A stretch of DNA of 64,000 bases from Halorussus caseinilyticus (GCF_029338395.1 NZ_CP119812.1:62001-126000); one strand, 5' to 3'. Numbered from the stretch's first letter, positions 1 to 9,407 are shown. Numbers and translations are program-made. Notes: a model not told the origin generated them from the letters alone.

Positions 1-2
1 AC

Positions 3-1757
3 CGCAACGTCGGCGGCGTGACCGTCGCCTCCAACACCGTCGCGCGAAGCACGACAGGTCTCCGCGTCCGACACGACGCCCGGTACTTCGACCAAGACGT
101 GTCGCTGACGGTCCTGAACAACACGTTCGCGAACAACGCCCGGCGCGGCGTCTCGGTGGTCGCCGAGGACGCGCGACTCGCCGGGTTCGAGGTCCGAGGC
201 AACCGGATTACGGCGAACGGCGAGGCTGGGATGGTGCTGGAAGGCCACCGGGTCGAGGAGAGTCGCATCGCGGACAACCGACTCGCCGAGAACCGCGGCG
301 ACGGACTCGCCATCTGGACGGACACCGTGATGCACAACGTCTCGGTGGCGGCGAACCGCGTTCTCGATAACGCGGGCGTCGGCCTGCGCTTCGATAGCCA
401 GCTGACCCACGCCGGACGACTCTCCGTGACCGAGAACGTCGTGGCCGCGAACGCCTACGGCGTCCGCGTCTCGGGGTCGCTCGGTGCGCGAATCCTCGAC
501 AACACCGTCGTCCACAACACCTACGGCGACGGTCCGCCGGTCGGCTCCCCCGGCTACCGGCCCGGAACCGGAATCGTGGTCGAAGAGGGTGACGCTGGCG
601 CAATCTTCGAGGCCGGGAGCGTGGACCCGCGACTCGCAGAGCTAATCGACGAGCGGATGGTCGAGTTCAGTCTCGAACGGAGACCCGGCGACGACTACAC
701 GGTCGTCCTCAGACCCGACGAGGGTGCCCACATCCGGCGGGGCGACGACAGCGCGCTGGCAGTCGAGGCGCTCCCCGACGACATCCCGACCGGGGTCACG
801 CTTGGGAAGGACGACGACCGGCGCTCGGGCGTCGTCGTCCGGGACAACGACGTGTACGGCCACGACCGAGGGATGGTGGTGAACGTCAGCGGACTCGTCG
901 ACGTGAACTCGACGACCCGCCTGCTCGTCAACACGACCCGGACCGTCGTCGCCGAGCGAAACTACTGGGGCGCACCCGACGGCCCGACACACGCGTCGAT
1001 TCACCCGGAGGGGACCGGCGACCTCGTCGTGACGCGCCGCGGGTGGGTCGATTTCGTCCCGATGGCGTCGTCGCCGTTCGGACCGCGGCGTCACCGTCCG
1101 ACGGCGAACCTCACCGTCTCGCCGCGACCCGCGGTAGTCGGCGAGCGAGTCCGCCTCTCCGGTGTCGAGTCGAGCGACGCCGACGGACGCGTCGCGTCCT
1201 ATCGGTTCGTCGTCGGCGGCGAGCGACGGACCGTCGCGGAACCCGCCGTCTCCGCCTCGTTCGAGACGAACGGCACGGAGACGGTTTCCCTACTCGTGGA
1301 AGACGAGATGGGGGTCGAGAGCGAAGCGCCCGCGACGGTCACGGTGAACGTGCAGAACGCGACGGCAACGAACGAAACGGCAACGAACGAAACGACCGCG
1401 AACGCGACGACGCAAGCCAGCGAGACGGAAACTGACCGGCAGACGACGCTCTCGGCCAGCGCGGACAGCGGTTTCGTCCCCGGTCTGACCGTCTTCACGA
1501 CTCCCGGCGGACTCGTCGGACTCGTGTTCTACCTCGCGGCGCTGGTTCTGGGCGCGTACGCCGCCGTCCAGACGGTCCGGGACGAACCGATTCCCGTCGA
1601 GGGGATGACCATCAACGGTCTCGCGGGGGCCGGTGTCCTCGTCTGGGCCGGGTTCGGACTGGTCGGCACCGACGGACTCCTCGCGGTCGGTGTCGGCGGT
1701 GCGGTCCTCTGGGCCGGTCTCGTCGGCGTCCTCTGGGCAGTGACACAGCGGTTGTAG
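3..1757 (+). CDS. Right-handed beta-helix surface protein, 5' end outside the window
   Basis: The reading frame is open from the first bases, so the visible GTG at 18 is probably internal and the gene starts left of the window. The first ~340 residues are short repeats with regularly spaced N, V and G positions (NNTF.NNARRGV, DNRLAENRGDGLAIW), typical of parallel beta-helix (NosD/CASH-like) folds that bind or process carbohydrates. A PKD-like beta-sandwich follows at ~370-455, then a Thr/Asn/Glu-rich linker that would be glycosylated, and three hydrophobic segments from ~494 to the end. The layout fits an exported protein anchored at its C-terminus with the helix outside the cell. No catalytic residues are recognised; substrate unknown. 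Confidence 0.75.
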   Translation, partial: RNVGGVTVASNTVARSTTGLRVRHDARYFDQDVSLTVLNNTFANNARRGVSVVAEDARLAGFEVRGNRITANGEAGMVLEGHRVEESRIADNRLAENRGDGLAIWTDTVMHNVSVAANRVLDNAGVGLRFDSQLTHAGRLSVTENVVAANAYGVRVSGSLGARILDNTVVHNTYGDGPPVGSPGYRPGTGIVVEEGDAGAIFEAGSVDPRLAELIDERMVEFSLERRPGDDYTVVLRPDEGAHIRRGDDSALAVEALPDDIPTGVTLGKDDDRRSGVVVRDNDVYGHDRGMVVNVSGLVDVNSTTRLLVNTTRTVVAERNYWGAPDGPTHASIHPEGTGDLVVTRRGWVDFVPMASSPFGPRRHRPTANLTVSPRPAVVGERVRLSGVESSDADGRVASYRFVVGGERRTVAEPAVSASFETNGTETVSLLVEDEMGVESEAPATVTVNVQNATATNETATNETTANATTQASETETDRQTTLSASADSGFVPGLTVFTTPGGLVGLVFYLAALVLGAYAAVQTVRDEPIPVEGMTINGLAGAGVLVWAGFGLVGTDGLLAVGVGGAVLWAGLVGVLWAVTQRL

Positions 1758-1805
1758 CAGAAGCGCGGCGGCTCGGAGAAATCGAACCGACCGGATGCGG
1801 TCGGT

Positions 1806-3146
1806 CTAGTCGTCGGAAATCGGTTCGCTGTTCGGCGACTCTTCGAGGAACTGGTCGGTGCCGAAACTCTGGAAGCGCGACCCGCCGTTGACCGAGTACT
1901 CCTCGCGTCCGAGGAGTTGGTTGACGATGAGAGCGTTCCGGTACGCGCCCAGCGAGAGGTCCGCGATGTTGAAGCCGTGGGCGTGCAGTGCGCCGTTCTG
2001 GACGAAGAGCGTCCCGTCGAGTCCGTCGGTTTCGACGGTGTAGTCGCGGTCGACTTGGAACTGGTCGTCTTCGGTGAACTCGATGCTGGACTCGATGGGG
2101 TCCAAGAACTCGGGGGTCGGGCGGTGGTAGCCCGTCGCCAGAATCACGACTTCGCTGTCGTGCTGGAACCGCTCTTTTTCTTCCCACTGGTTGCAGGTGA
2201 GTCGGTACCGCCCGTCGTCTCTCGCCTCGATGTCCTCGACTTCGGTCTTCGAGAGCATGCCGATGTCGGGGTCGCCGTGAATCGAACGCCGGTAGAGGGT
2301 GTCGAAGATGGCCGCACTCGTCGAGGGCGAGATGCCCTTGTACAGCAGGTCTTGCTGTGCAACCCGGTCGTCGCTCGTCTCCTTGGGCAGGTCGTAGAAG
2401 TACTCGATGTAGTCGGGCGTCCGCAGTTCGCGCGTCAGTTTCGACGGGTCGACCGGGTAGAATCCGTCGGAGCGAGTCAACCAGTCGAGTCGGTAGTCGG
2501 CCTTCTCCTGTCGCTTCAGCAGGTCGTGGAAAATCTCGGCCGAACTCTGTCCCGACCCGACGACGGTAATCGAATCGGCTTCGAGACAGCGTTCGCGCTG
2601 GTCCAGATACAGCGACGTGTGGAAAACGTCGTCGCTCGGGTGTCCGCGGAGGCTTTCGGGGACGAACGGACGCGACCCGACGCCGAGAGCGATGTCGTCG
2701 CACCGATGCTTGGTTTCCTCGCCGGTCTCGGGGTCTCGGGCCTTGACCATGAAGTTGCCGTCGCCGGTGTCGTAGACCGACTCGACGCGCCGATTGAACT
2801 GGCAACTATCGAGACGGGTCGAGACCCACTTACAGTACTTGTCGTACTCTCTGCGCGGGATGTGGAAGTTCTCGTAGTTGAAGAACTCCCAGAATCGGTC
2901 GTGCTTGCGGAGGTAGTTCAGGAAACTGTGTGGGTTCGTCGGGTCGGCGGGCGTCACGAGGTCACCGATAAACGAACTCTGGAGCGCCGACCCCTCGATG
3001 AGCATGTCGCCGTGCCAACTGAACTCCGACTTCTGTTCGAGGAATAACGCGTCGATTTCCTCGTCAGTCCCGTCGATAAGCGCCGCTAAGCTGAGATTGA
3101 ACGGACCAAGCCCAATCCCGATAACATCGTAACTGCTGGAGTTCAT
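1806..3146 (-). CDS. iucD: L-lysine/L-ornithine N-monooxygenase (siderophore type)
   Basis: This FAD- and NADPH-dependent enzyme family hydroxylates the side-chain amine of lysine, ornithine or a diamine, the first step in making hydroxamate siderophores. The N-terminus has the FAD motif GIGLGPFNLSLA, the middle the NADPH motif VVGSGQSSAE, and the C-terminal third the ATGYHRPTP motif. Length (446 aa) is normal for the family. I prefer the ATG at 3146 over the in-frame start at 3158, because a TATA-like TTATTTATGC lies about 25 bases upstream of it, as expected for a leaderless haloarchaeal transcript. No IucA/C-type synthetase or siderophore transporter is next to it, so the substrate is not settled; the MATE exporter at 15.8 kb is too far away to link. 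Confidence 0.82.
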   Translation of the reverse strand: MNSSSYDVIGIGLGPFNLSLAALIDGTDEEIDALFLEQKSEFSWHGDMLIEGSALQSSFIGDLVTPADPTNPHSFLNYLRKHDRFWEFFNYENFHIPRREYDKYCKWVSTRLDSCQFNRRVESVYDTGDGNFMVKARDPETGEETKHRCDDIALGVGSRPFVPESLRGHPSDDVFHTSLYLDQRERCLEADSITVVGSGQSSAEIFHDLLKRQEKADYRLDWLTRSDGFYPVDPSKLTRELRTPDYIEYFYDLPKETSDDRVAQQDLLYKGISPSTSAAIFDTLYRRSIHGDPDIGMLSKTEVEDIEARDDGRYRLTCNQWEEKERFQHDSEVVILATGYHRPTPEFLDPIESSIEFTEDDQFQVDRDYTVETDGLDGTLFVQNGALHAHGFNIADLSLGAYRNALIVNQLLGREEYSVNGGSRFQSFGTDQFLEESPNSEPISDD

Positions 3147-3325
3147 GTGTTTGACCACACTACACTATGCATAAATAATCTACGGATTGAACTAATTTTT
3201 ATTCTATATTTTTGTTGTGATAGCAACCGAGCGACCGTTTTAGCGCTCGTATCCGCCACTATCGGGACTGCGAGACTATCTGATTATCGCGCGTCGGGAA
3301 AGTCCGGACCGCGGACCGGCGGCGC

Positions 3326-4393
3326 TTACAGATTGAGCAGTTCGCGCGGGTTGTCCTGCGCAATTTTGCGCTTCTGCTCGGTGGTAAGTCCTTCGTGGTC
3401 GAACACCGACGCCGGAGCGTCGAAGTCCATGTGGGGGTAGTCCGTGGCGAGGACCAACTGGTCTTCGAGGTCGTTCATCTCGATGATGGTCTGGAGGTCC
3501 TCGGGCTTTCGGGGTTGCTCTTCGAGCGGTTGGAGTCCGTAGTAGAAGTCGCTCAGGTACTCGCTCGGCAGTTTGTTCATCTCGGGCGCGTCCGAGGGCC
3601 GTTCGATGTACTCGCGGTCCATCCGGGTGCGGAGGAACTGAATCCACGAGACGCCCGCTTCGAGGAAACACCAGTCGATGTCGTAGCGTTCCGGAATCCC
3701 TCGAGCGATGATGCTCGTCGCGTGCCACATCTTCGCCATCGGGTGGGTCAGCGTGTGGTACTCCATGAACGTCTCCACGTTGAGGTCACGGGTCGGAAAC
3801 GCCGGGTACAGTCCGCTACCGCTGTGGAGGAAAATCGGGAGGTCCTGATTCTCGGCCGCCTCGTACATCGGTTCGTACTGCTGGTGGCCGAGCGGATACT
3901 GCGGGCCAACGTCTATCATGAAGATGCCCGCGACTCCGGGTTCGTCGCCGTACTCTTCGATGATGCGTGCGCTCTCTTTGGGATGCTCCGGAATTGCCAG
4001 TAGTTTGGCGAAGTTCTGGTTTTCGGGGTCGGCGAATCGCTCCACGAGGTACTCGTTGAGCGCCCACATGTAGTGGACTCGTTTCTCGGCGTTCGGAATC
4101 TGAGTGAGCTTGAACTGCCCCGGCGAGTACACGACGACATCGACGCCGAACTCCTTTCGCTTCTCCTCGTACTCCTCGGGGTTGGACACGGGATGTGGCG
4201 TCCACTGGATGCGCCCCCCGGCAGACCGGTCCCACCCGTCCCACGGAAGCGGTCCTCGTTCGGGATGAGCCATGTACCCCGCTTTTTCCCGCTCCCGAAC
4301 GTCTTCGTCGAGATACGGGAACAGGTCCTTGTGCGTCGTCATCGAGTGCACTTCCGTATCGTAGACGGTGATGTCTTCAAGTTCCGAGTCCAT
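3326..4393 (-). CDS. Amidohydrolase-2 family TIM-barrel hydrolase or decarboxylase
   Basis: The 355-residue protein resembles the amidohydrolase-2 superfamily, which includes ACMS decarboxylase, gamma-resorcylate decarboxylase and related lactonases. Visible family marks are FLHSGSG in the middle (metal-ligand His region), WHATSIIARGIPERYDID before a buried FLEAGVSWI strand, and LATDYPHMDFDAP near the C-terminus, where the Asp is the usual catalytic or metal residue. The usual N-terminal HxH pair is not clearly present; the start reads DTEVHSMTT with only one His. The ATG at 4393 has an AT-rich promoter-like stretch just upstream. Rieske and VOC proteins nearby suggest aromatic-compound chemistry, but this is inference. 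Confidence 0.7.
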   Translation of the reverse strand: MDSELEDITVYDTEVHSMTTHKDLFPYLDEDVREREKAGYMAHPERGPLPWDGWDRSAGGRIQWTPHPVSNPEEYEEKRKEFGVDVVVYSPGQFKLTQIPNAEKRVHYMWALNEYLVERFADPENQNFAKLLAIPEHPKESARIIEEYGDEPGVAGIFMIDVGPQYPLGHQQYEPMYEAAENQDLPIFLHSGSGLYPAFPTRDLNVETFMEYHTLTHPMAKMWHATSIIARGIPERYDIDWCFLEAGVSWIQFLRTRMDREYIERPSDAPEMNKLPSEYLSDFYYGLQPLEEQPRKPEDLQTIIEMNDLEDQLVLATDYPHMDFDAPASVFDHEGLTTEQKRKIAQDNPRELLNL

Positions 4394-4582
4394 AATTATA
4401 TTGACTAGTAGACTGCACTAAAGTCTACCGGAGTTCAGCGAAAATAACCGTTCGATTCGACAGAAGGCTAGAGAATTTCTCCCGTACACAGACCGTCTAG
4501 CGAGCGTCGAGCGTCGGTTTCGATACGGGATGAACTTCGACAGAGCAATAATTTTTTCATCCCGTTGACTCAGGGTAGTAAC

Positions 4583-4897
4583 ATGGACGAATCATCGGCC
4601 GTGCCGGTAGGCGAGCGAGACGAGTTCGAAGACAGCGAGGGGCAAATAATCGACGTGGCGGGAACCGACGTGGCCGTTTTCCTCTCCGAAGGCGAACTGC
4701 ACGCTATCGAGAACACGTGTCCTCATCAAGGAGGTCCGTTGGGCGACGGAAAAGTCGAGGGTGACAACGTGTACTGTCCGTGGCACGGATTCGAGTTCGA
4801 CCTCACGACGGGCGAACACGCACACATGGACGACATGTGCGTCGAAACGTATCCCGTGTTCGTAGAGGACGAAACCGTGTACGTCGCCGTCGAGTAA
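4583..4897 (+). CDS. Rieske [2Fe-2S] ferredoxin
   Basis: A 104-residue single-domain Rieske protein, likely an electron carrier for an oxygenase or a small cytoplasmic redox partner. Cluster ligands are clear: C46 and H48 in CPHQGG, C65 and H68 in CPWHGF. The ATG at 4583 is chosen over an in-frame TTG at 4565 because an AATAATTTTTT box sits about 26 bases ahead of the ATG. There is no signal peptide or membrane segment. No oxygenase alpha subunit is visible in the window, so its partner is unknown. Confidence 0.88.
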   Translation: MDESSAVPVGERDEFEDSEGQIIDVAGTDVAVFLSEGELHAIENTCPHQGGPLGDGKVEGDNVYCPWHGFEFDLTTGEHAHMDDMCVETYPVFVEDETVYVAVE

Positions 4898-4925
4898 ACT
4901 CGACGGGACGAGCGACCGGTCGAAG

Positions 4926-5789
4926 CTACTCTTCGTACTCCGATTCGACGCGCGCGTCGAACGCGTCCCGAATCGTTTCGGTTGTCGCGCTACGCTCGAA
5001 CTGTTGGCCGTCGAGACTCGAAACCGGACGGACTTCCCACGTCGTGTTCGTCAGGAAGGCGTCGTCGGCGTCACGCAAGTCATCGGGGGTGTAACTGTCG
5101 GTTTCGACCTCGATGCCCCGCTCTTCTGCCAGTTCGAGGACGACTTCCCGAGTGATGCCGGGGAGAACCGGCCCGTCGAGCGAGGGAGTCTTCAGCACAC
5201 CGTCGGTACAGAAGAAGAGGTTGCTAGTGGCACCTTCGGTGACGTTCCCCGCTTGGTCGAGCATGAGCGTCTCGTCCGCGTCGGACTCGCTTCGGGCGAG
5301 GATTCCGTTGAGGTAGTTGTGCGTCTTGGCGGCCGACGGCACGGCCGAGTCGGGTATGCGAGTGGTCTCGACCGTCTCGACTTCGGCAGGCCCGTCCCAG
5401 ACGGGTTCGCCCTTCCTACCGCTTCGAGGCAGTTCCGAGACGAGTATCACGAGCGTCGGGGAACTGTCGGCCGGTGGACTCAACTTTCCGGAGTGGACCC
5501 CGCGGGTGACAGAGAGTCTGACGTACGACTCCGAGAACCCGTTAGCCTCCAGCGTCTCCCGAATCGCCTGTCGAAGGTCCGCCGACCCGTAGTCGTGGTC
5601 GATACCCAAGAGGTCACAGGTGCGTTGCAGTCGGTCGTAGTGTCGGTCCCACTCGAACGGGTCCCCGTCGTACGCGCGAAGCGTCTCGAACGCCGCGTCC
5701 CCGTATTTGAATCCCCGGTCGTTTACCGACACGGTGGCTTCGCTCGCGGGAACTATCTCCCCATCGACGTAGTACAGTAACTCACTCAT
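4926..5789 (-). CDS. pabC: Class IV aminotransferase, probable aminodeoxychorismate lyase
   Basis: A PLP enzyme of fold type IV. K155 in PSAAKTHNYLNG is the predicted Schiff-base lysine; E185 in NVTEGATSNLFF and the GPVLPGITR loop are also family hallmarks. The family includes branched-chain and D-amino-acid aminotransferases as well as aminodeoxychorismate lyase. The divergent pabB-pabA pair makes the lyase role (aminodeoxychorismate to p-aminobenzoate and pyruvate) most likely. The start is the ATG at 5789, preceded by CCTATAAATG about 25 bases upstream; an in-frame Met eight codons earlier would overlap that box. It reads away from pabB across a shared 350-bp control region. Confidence 0.75.
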   Translation of the reverse strand: MSELLYYVDGEIVPASEATVSVNDRGFKYGDAAFETLRAYDGDPFEWDRHYDRLQRTCDLLGIDHDYGSADLRQAIRETLEANGFSESYVRLSVTRGVHSGKLSPPADSSPTLVILVSELPRSGRKGEPVWDGPAEVETVETTRIPDSAVPSAAKTHNYLNGILARSESDADETLMLDQAGNVTEGATSNLFFCTDGVLKTPSLDGPVLPGITREVVLELAEERGIEVETDSYTPDDLRDADDAFLTNTTWEVRPVSSLDGQQFERSATTETIRDAFDARVESEYEE

Positions 5790-6141
5790 GATTAGATTCT
5801 CCCAGCTATACATTTATAGGCTCGTATGTCACTTGTATTTTACTTCTCGGCTCGGTTGTAGAAAAATTATCGGAGAATCGACTCCGCGTTACGGTTAGAG
5901 ATAGTTAGAGTCAAGCCAGTTTTCTCTGAAAGTACGCTACCGATACGTGAGCGTAGTTTTTGAACGTATGTTTAGATACGGTCTTCTAAGTTTGTAAAAT
6001 TCATCGGTAAAGTAGGAGCAGTTCAAAAATCTGCTCCGAGAGTAATGTTATTTTCGCAATCAATATCCAGATATGAAAACAATTATTATTGCTGTGCTTT
6101 AATTGATTCGATGAGTGCCGCGGCACTAGTGGTTTAAACAC
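5790..6141. promoter_or_regulatory. Divergent pabC/pabB control region
   Basis: This AT-rich gap separates pabC (minus) from pabB (plus). It holds a TATA-like box for pabC near 5810, a short hairpin with 7-bp arms GGAGCAG/CTGCTCC at 6015-6021 and 6031-6037, and a perfect 14-bp palindrome AGTGCCGCGGCACT at 6114-6127, 14 bases before the pabB ATG. The palindrome position, between promoter and start, suits an operator, though no regulator is identified. Confidence 0.5.
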
Positions 6142-7626
6142 ATGTCGGATAAAACATTTGCAGTTACGACCGAGAACGAATTCACCTCGTTGGCGGCTAG
6201 TCCAGACGAACCGGCCAGAATTCCGGTCGAAGTTCGGACGACAGTCGAAGACCCTTACGTCGCGTATCGAAACGCACGCGACGGTCCGGACGGAGTGTAT
6301 CTCGAAACGACCGGAGAACAGGACGGTTGGGGGTACTTCGGCGTCGAACCGGAATACTGGGTCACGAACTCCAGCGACGAACCCGATAGTTTCGACCAAC
6401 TCGATACCCTGTTAGACGACGAGCGACTCGTCCGTGGCGACTGCGACGTGCCGTATCCCTGCGGCGCGTTCGGGTGGCTTTCGTACGACATCGCCCGAGA
6501 GATAGAAGACCTCCCGGACACGACCGAAGACGACCGGAACCTCCCGCGGCTCCAGTTCGGCGTCTACGACTTAGTTACCGCGTGGGAGGACACGGGAGAC
6601 GCCGACCGAACAGAACTGCGAGTTACGTGCTGTCCGGAGGTCAGTCCGGGCGACGACTTCGCATCGAGATACGCCACTGCGCGTAACCGCCTCGAAAACC
6701 ACGTCGAGAAGATTCACAGCGGCGACTCGGGCGTAGAGCCACCGAAATCTGACAGTTCGGTTACGTTCGAGAGCGAGGCCGGGAAAGAAGAGTACGCCGA
6801 CAGCGTTCGGAAGGTGAAACACTACATCCGAGAGGGCGACACGTTCCAAGGAAATATCTCTCAACGACTCTCCGGACCCGCCGCGGTCCATCCCGTCAAA
6901 GTGTTCGACGCCCTCCGCGAAGTGAACCCGGCACCGTACTCGGGGCTTCTGGAGTTCCCCGGTGTGGACCTAGTGAGTACCAGCCCCGAGTTGCTCCTCC
7001 ACTGCGAGGGCGACCGACTTGTCACCGAACCGATTGCAGGCACCCGACCGCGCGGCGAGACGCCCGAAGAGGAGGAAGAACTCGAAGACGAATTGCTGTC
7101 GAGCGAGAAGGAACACGCCGAACACGCGATGCTCGTGGACCTCGAACGAAACGACCTCGGGAAAGTCGCCGAATACGGGTCCGTGGAAGTGACCGACTAC
7201 AGGCGCATCGACCGCTACTCGGAGGTCATCCACACGGTTTCGGTTGTCGAAGGGACCCGCCGCCCGGAGAAGACGATTCCCGACTCTATCTGTGCCGTCT
7301 TCCCCGGCGGAACGATTACCGGCGCGCCGAAACCGCGAACGATGGAAATCATCGACGAGGTGGAATCGACCCGACGCGGCCCCTACACGGGGAGCATCGG
7401 TGTCATCGGGTTCGACGAGCGAGCGACCCTCAACATGACGATTCGGACGCTCGTTCGGCGACACGACAACTACTACCTCCGCGTCGGTGCGGGAATCGTT
7501 CACGACTCGGACCCGGTTTCGGAGTTCTACGAGACGCTGGACAAAGGGCGCGCGCTCATCAACGCCATCAGCGACGCCTTAGACGACGAAACCGAACTCG
7601 AACTCGAAGTGGGTGACGAACAATGA
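6142..7626 (+). CDS. pabB: Chorismate-amidating synthase component I (PabB, TrpE-like active site)
   Basis: A 494-residue chorismate-binding enzyme that with its amidotransferase would add ammonia to chorismate. The C-terminal catalytic half carries FPGGTITGAPKPRTMEIIDE (from residue 387), which is closer to PabB than to TrpE, and GPYTGSIGVIGF. The chorismate-site motif at 297-301 is PIAGT, with Ala299 where Lys-dependent PabB enzymes have Lys (PIKGT) and TrpE has Ala. Neighbouring pabC and pabA favour p-aminobenzoate synthesis, but anthranilate production cannot be excluded. It overlaps pabA by four bases (ATGA), indicating translational coupling. Confidence 0.8.
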   Translation: MSDKTFAVTTENEFTSLAASPDEPARIPVEVRTTVEDPYVAYRNARDGPDGVYLETTGEQDGWGYFGVEPEYWVTNSSDEPDSFDQLDTLLDDERLVRGDCDVPYPCGAFGWLSYDIAREIEDLPDTTEDDRNLPRLQFGVYDLVTAWEDTGDADRTELRVTCCPEVSPGDDFASRYATARNRLENHVEKIHSGDSGVEPPKSDSSVTFESEAGKEEYADSVRKVKHYIREGDTFQGNISQRLSGPAAVHPVKVFDALREVNPAPYSGLLEFPGVDLVSTSPELLLHCEGDRLVTEPIAGTRPRGETPEEEEELEDELLSSEKEHAEHAMLVDLERNDLGKVAEYGSVEVTDYRRIDRYSEVIHTVSVVEGTRRPEKTIPDSICAVFPGGTITGAPKPRTMEIIDEVESTRRGPYTGSIGVIGFDERATLNMTIRTLVRRHDNYYLRVGAGIVHDSDPVSEFYETLDKGRALINAISDALDDETELELEVGDEQ

Positions 7627-8222
7627 TTCTGGTCATCGACAACTACGACTCGTTCGCGTACAACCTCGTGCAGTACATCGGTGAGTTCGCCGAAGAAATC
7701 GTCGTGCGAAGAAACGACGCCATCGATGTCGAAGAGATTCGAGAGATGGACCCGGACGGAATCGTCGTCTCTCCCGGACCCGGTACACCCCAAGACGCGG
7801 GCGTCTCCATCCCGATTTTCGAGGAGACGGAGATTCCCGCACTCGGCGTCTGTCTGGGCCACCAAGCTCTGTGTGCGGCGGAAGGCGCGTCGGTCGGCCA
7901 CGCGCCCGAAGTCGTCCACGGGAAACCATCTCAAATCACCCACGACGGGAAGGGCATTTACGAGAACTTGGACGAGGTTATCCGCGTCGGCCGGTACCAC
8001 TCGCTGGCGGTCGAAAACGGGTCGCTCCCCGACTCGCTCGAAGTGACGGGACAGACCGAAGGCGAGGAGGAAGACCGCATCGTGATGAGCGTCCGTCACG
8101 AGTCGAAACCCCACATCGGCATCCAGTACCACCCCGAGAGCATCCTGACCCCGCCCGGCAAGAGGTTGATACAGACCTTCTGCGAGAAGTGCCGTTCGGG
8201 TGCGTTCACCGGCTCGGAATAG
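7623..8222 (+). CDS. pabA: Glutamine amidotransferase, PabA/TrpG component II
   Basis: A class I glutamine amidotransferase that releases ammonia from glutamine for its PabB-type partner. The catalytic triad is visible: Cys77 in GVCLGHQ, and His170 and Glu172 in QYHPES. The SPGPGTPQDAG oxyanion loop is intact. At 199 aa it is a stand-alone domain of normal size. The ATG overlaps the pabB stop, so the two are co-translated. TrpG and PabA cannot be told apart by sequence alone; assignment follows the neighbours. Confidence 0.85.
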   Translation: MILVIDNYDSFAYNLVQYIGEFAEEIVVRRNDAIDVEEIREMDPDGIVVSPGPGTPQDAGVSIPIFEETEIPALGVCLGHQALCAAEGASVGHAPEVVHGKPSQITHDGKGIYENLDEVIRVGRYHSLAVENGSLPDSLEVTGQTEGEEEDRIVMSVRHESKPHIGIQYHPESILTPPGKRLIQTFCEKCRSGAFTGSE

Positions 8223-8358
8223 TCGCTACCGGGTTCAGACGGGTTCGTGACAGACGTTACCCAGTACACCTCCCCAGGATATTTATTCGAGACGTTTCTT
8301 TTTACAGTTATAATTTTAGAGCGAATAATTTAAGTCGTCGAAATTTGTGGTATCAGAT

Positions 8359-8793
8359 ATGGTCGTAGGACCTGCCCACCACTACGGAGTCAACGTGTCC
8401 GACATCGAGCGTTCAATCGAATTCTATCGAGACGTTCTCGGACTGGAGTTGCTACGGGAGGAAAAGGAGCTGAGCGACCACCACGAAGAACTCCTCGGCG
8501 TGGAAGGAGTCGAGGGGACTTTCGCGGTTCTGGAAGGAAACGGGATGAAGTTCGAACTGAAGTCCATCGACAAGCCCTCGAACAAGAGCATCAACGCGAT
8601 GCGGTCGCCCATCGACGTTGGTGACGACCACTTCTGCTGGGAAGTGGACGACATCGACGCGAAGTACGAGGAACTGACCGACAAGGGCGTCGAGTTCCTC
8701 GGCGAACCCAAGTCGGTCGGCACCGTCAAGTCGCGGGTCGCCTACTTCTACGACCCCGACGGAAACGTCCTCGAACTCGTCGAACCCGAGTAA
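8359..8793 (+). CDS. VOC-superfamily protein (glyoxalase/dioxygenase fold)
   Basis: A 144-residue protein of the vicinal-oxygen-chelate fold with two beta-alpha-beta-beta-beta modules. It opens with HHYGVNVSDIERSIEFYRDVLGL and closes with VAYFYDPDGNVLELVEP, the typical paired metal-ligand strands. Candidate ligands are the early His, the central H in DDHFCWEVDD and the terminal Glu. Members include methylmalonyl-CoA epimerase, glyoxalase I and extradiol dioxygenases; the sequence does not decide between them. The ATG at 8359 is preceded by an AT-rich tract (8286-8340) with TATA-like sequence and is preferred over the GTG at 8347. Confidence 0.8.
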   Translation: MVVGPAHHYGVNVSDIERSIEFYRDVLGLELLREEKELSDHHEELLGVEGVEGTFAVLEGNGMKFELKSIDKPSNKSINAMRSPIDVGDDHFCWEVDDIDAKYEELTDKGVEFLGEPKSVGTVKSRVAYFYDPDGNVLELVEPE

Positions 8794-8980
8794 CGAGAAT
8801 CGCCGCAAAGAGTTCTTCGAGAGGCGCGATTGGCCCATCTCTGTCTCTCATCTCTCCTATCGCTGTCCCGTGTTCTGTATCTCTGTTCTGTGTTCTATCG
8901 CTCGATAGCGACTGATTCCTCGGTCAGTACGACCGAAGAACCCAACGGGATTATGTAGATAGCAGTGGTCGTTTCGACCG

Positions 8981-9217
8981 ATGGCGAGCAAGCGCGCGAC
9001 GGTGACGTGTCCGGACTGCGGTCTCGAAGAGACGTTCACAAAACTCGGGACAGCACGGTCCTGCATCGAAGACCACCGCACGGAGACGGGCCACGAAGCG
9101 ACGTGGGAGCTACACCAACTCGACGCGGGCGTCGAGCGCGCTGGCGACGACGCTGGTGTCTGTGGCCGACCGGGTTGTACGAACGAGAATTCACCTCTCG
9201 TTCAAGACGGCCGGTGA
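8981..9217 (+). CDS. Small zinc-finger protein (CPxCG type)
   Basis: A 78-residue acidic protein with CPDCG near the N-terminus, a DHRTETGHEATW stretch containing two His, and CGRPGCTNE near the end. These can form one or two zinc sites. Haloarchaea encode many such small zinc-finger proteins of unknown function. It stands alone, just upstream of the decayed origin and orc1 remnant. Confidence 0.6.
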   Translation: MASKRATVTCPDCGLEETFTKLGTARSCIEDHRTETGHEATWELHQLDAGVERAGDDAGVCGRPGCTNENSPLVQDGR

Positions 9218-9298
9218 AAGTCGAGTAAGAAATGAAAATCGAGTAAGAGGTGAATGGCGAAGGGCGGAAACTGTAGGTTGTAGTGAACGAAAAGAGAC

Positions 9299-9407
9299 AC
9301 ACCACGTTTCCAGTGAAATTCGCATTTTGGGTGGGTGGGACGAGTGCCAGCGTTTCGGAGTCGTGCGACCCAGAAACGCTGGCACCGATTCACTGGAAAC
9401 GTGGTGT
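9299..9407. other. Nested inverted repeats, ORB-type origin boxes before the orc1 remnant
   Basis: A perfect 19-nt inverted repeat (ACACCACGTTTCCAGTGAA at 9299-9317, complement at 9389-9407) encloses a second perfect 13-nt inverted repeat (GTGCCAGCGTTTC at 9344-9356, complement at 9373-9385). The GTTTCCAGTG core matches haloarchaeal origin recognition boxes and the boxes at 24.15-24.62 kb. The right arm ends two bases before the ATG of the orc1 remnant, so box and initiator are still paired although the gene is broken. Confidence 0.7.

Noticed and set aside
1043-1435. Plus-strand Arg-rich ORF within the beta-helix gene
   Set aside because: It is an out-of-frame shadow of the coding frame with a composition unlike halophilic proteins.
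3326-8793. A kynurenine-type pathway made of the amidohydrolase, Rieske and VOC proteins
   Set aside because: The genes are on different strands and no oxygenase subunit or kynureninase is present; only a loose association is visible.
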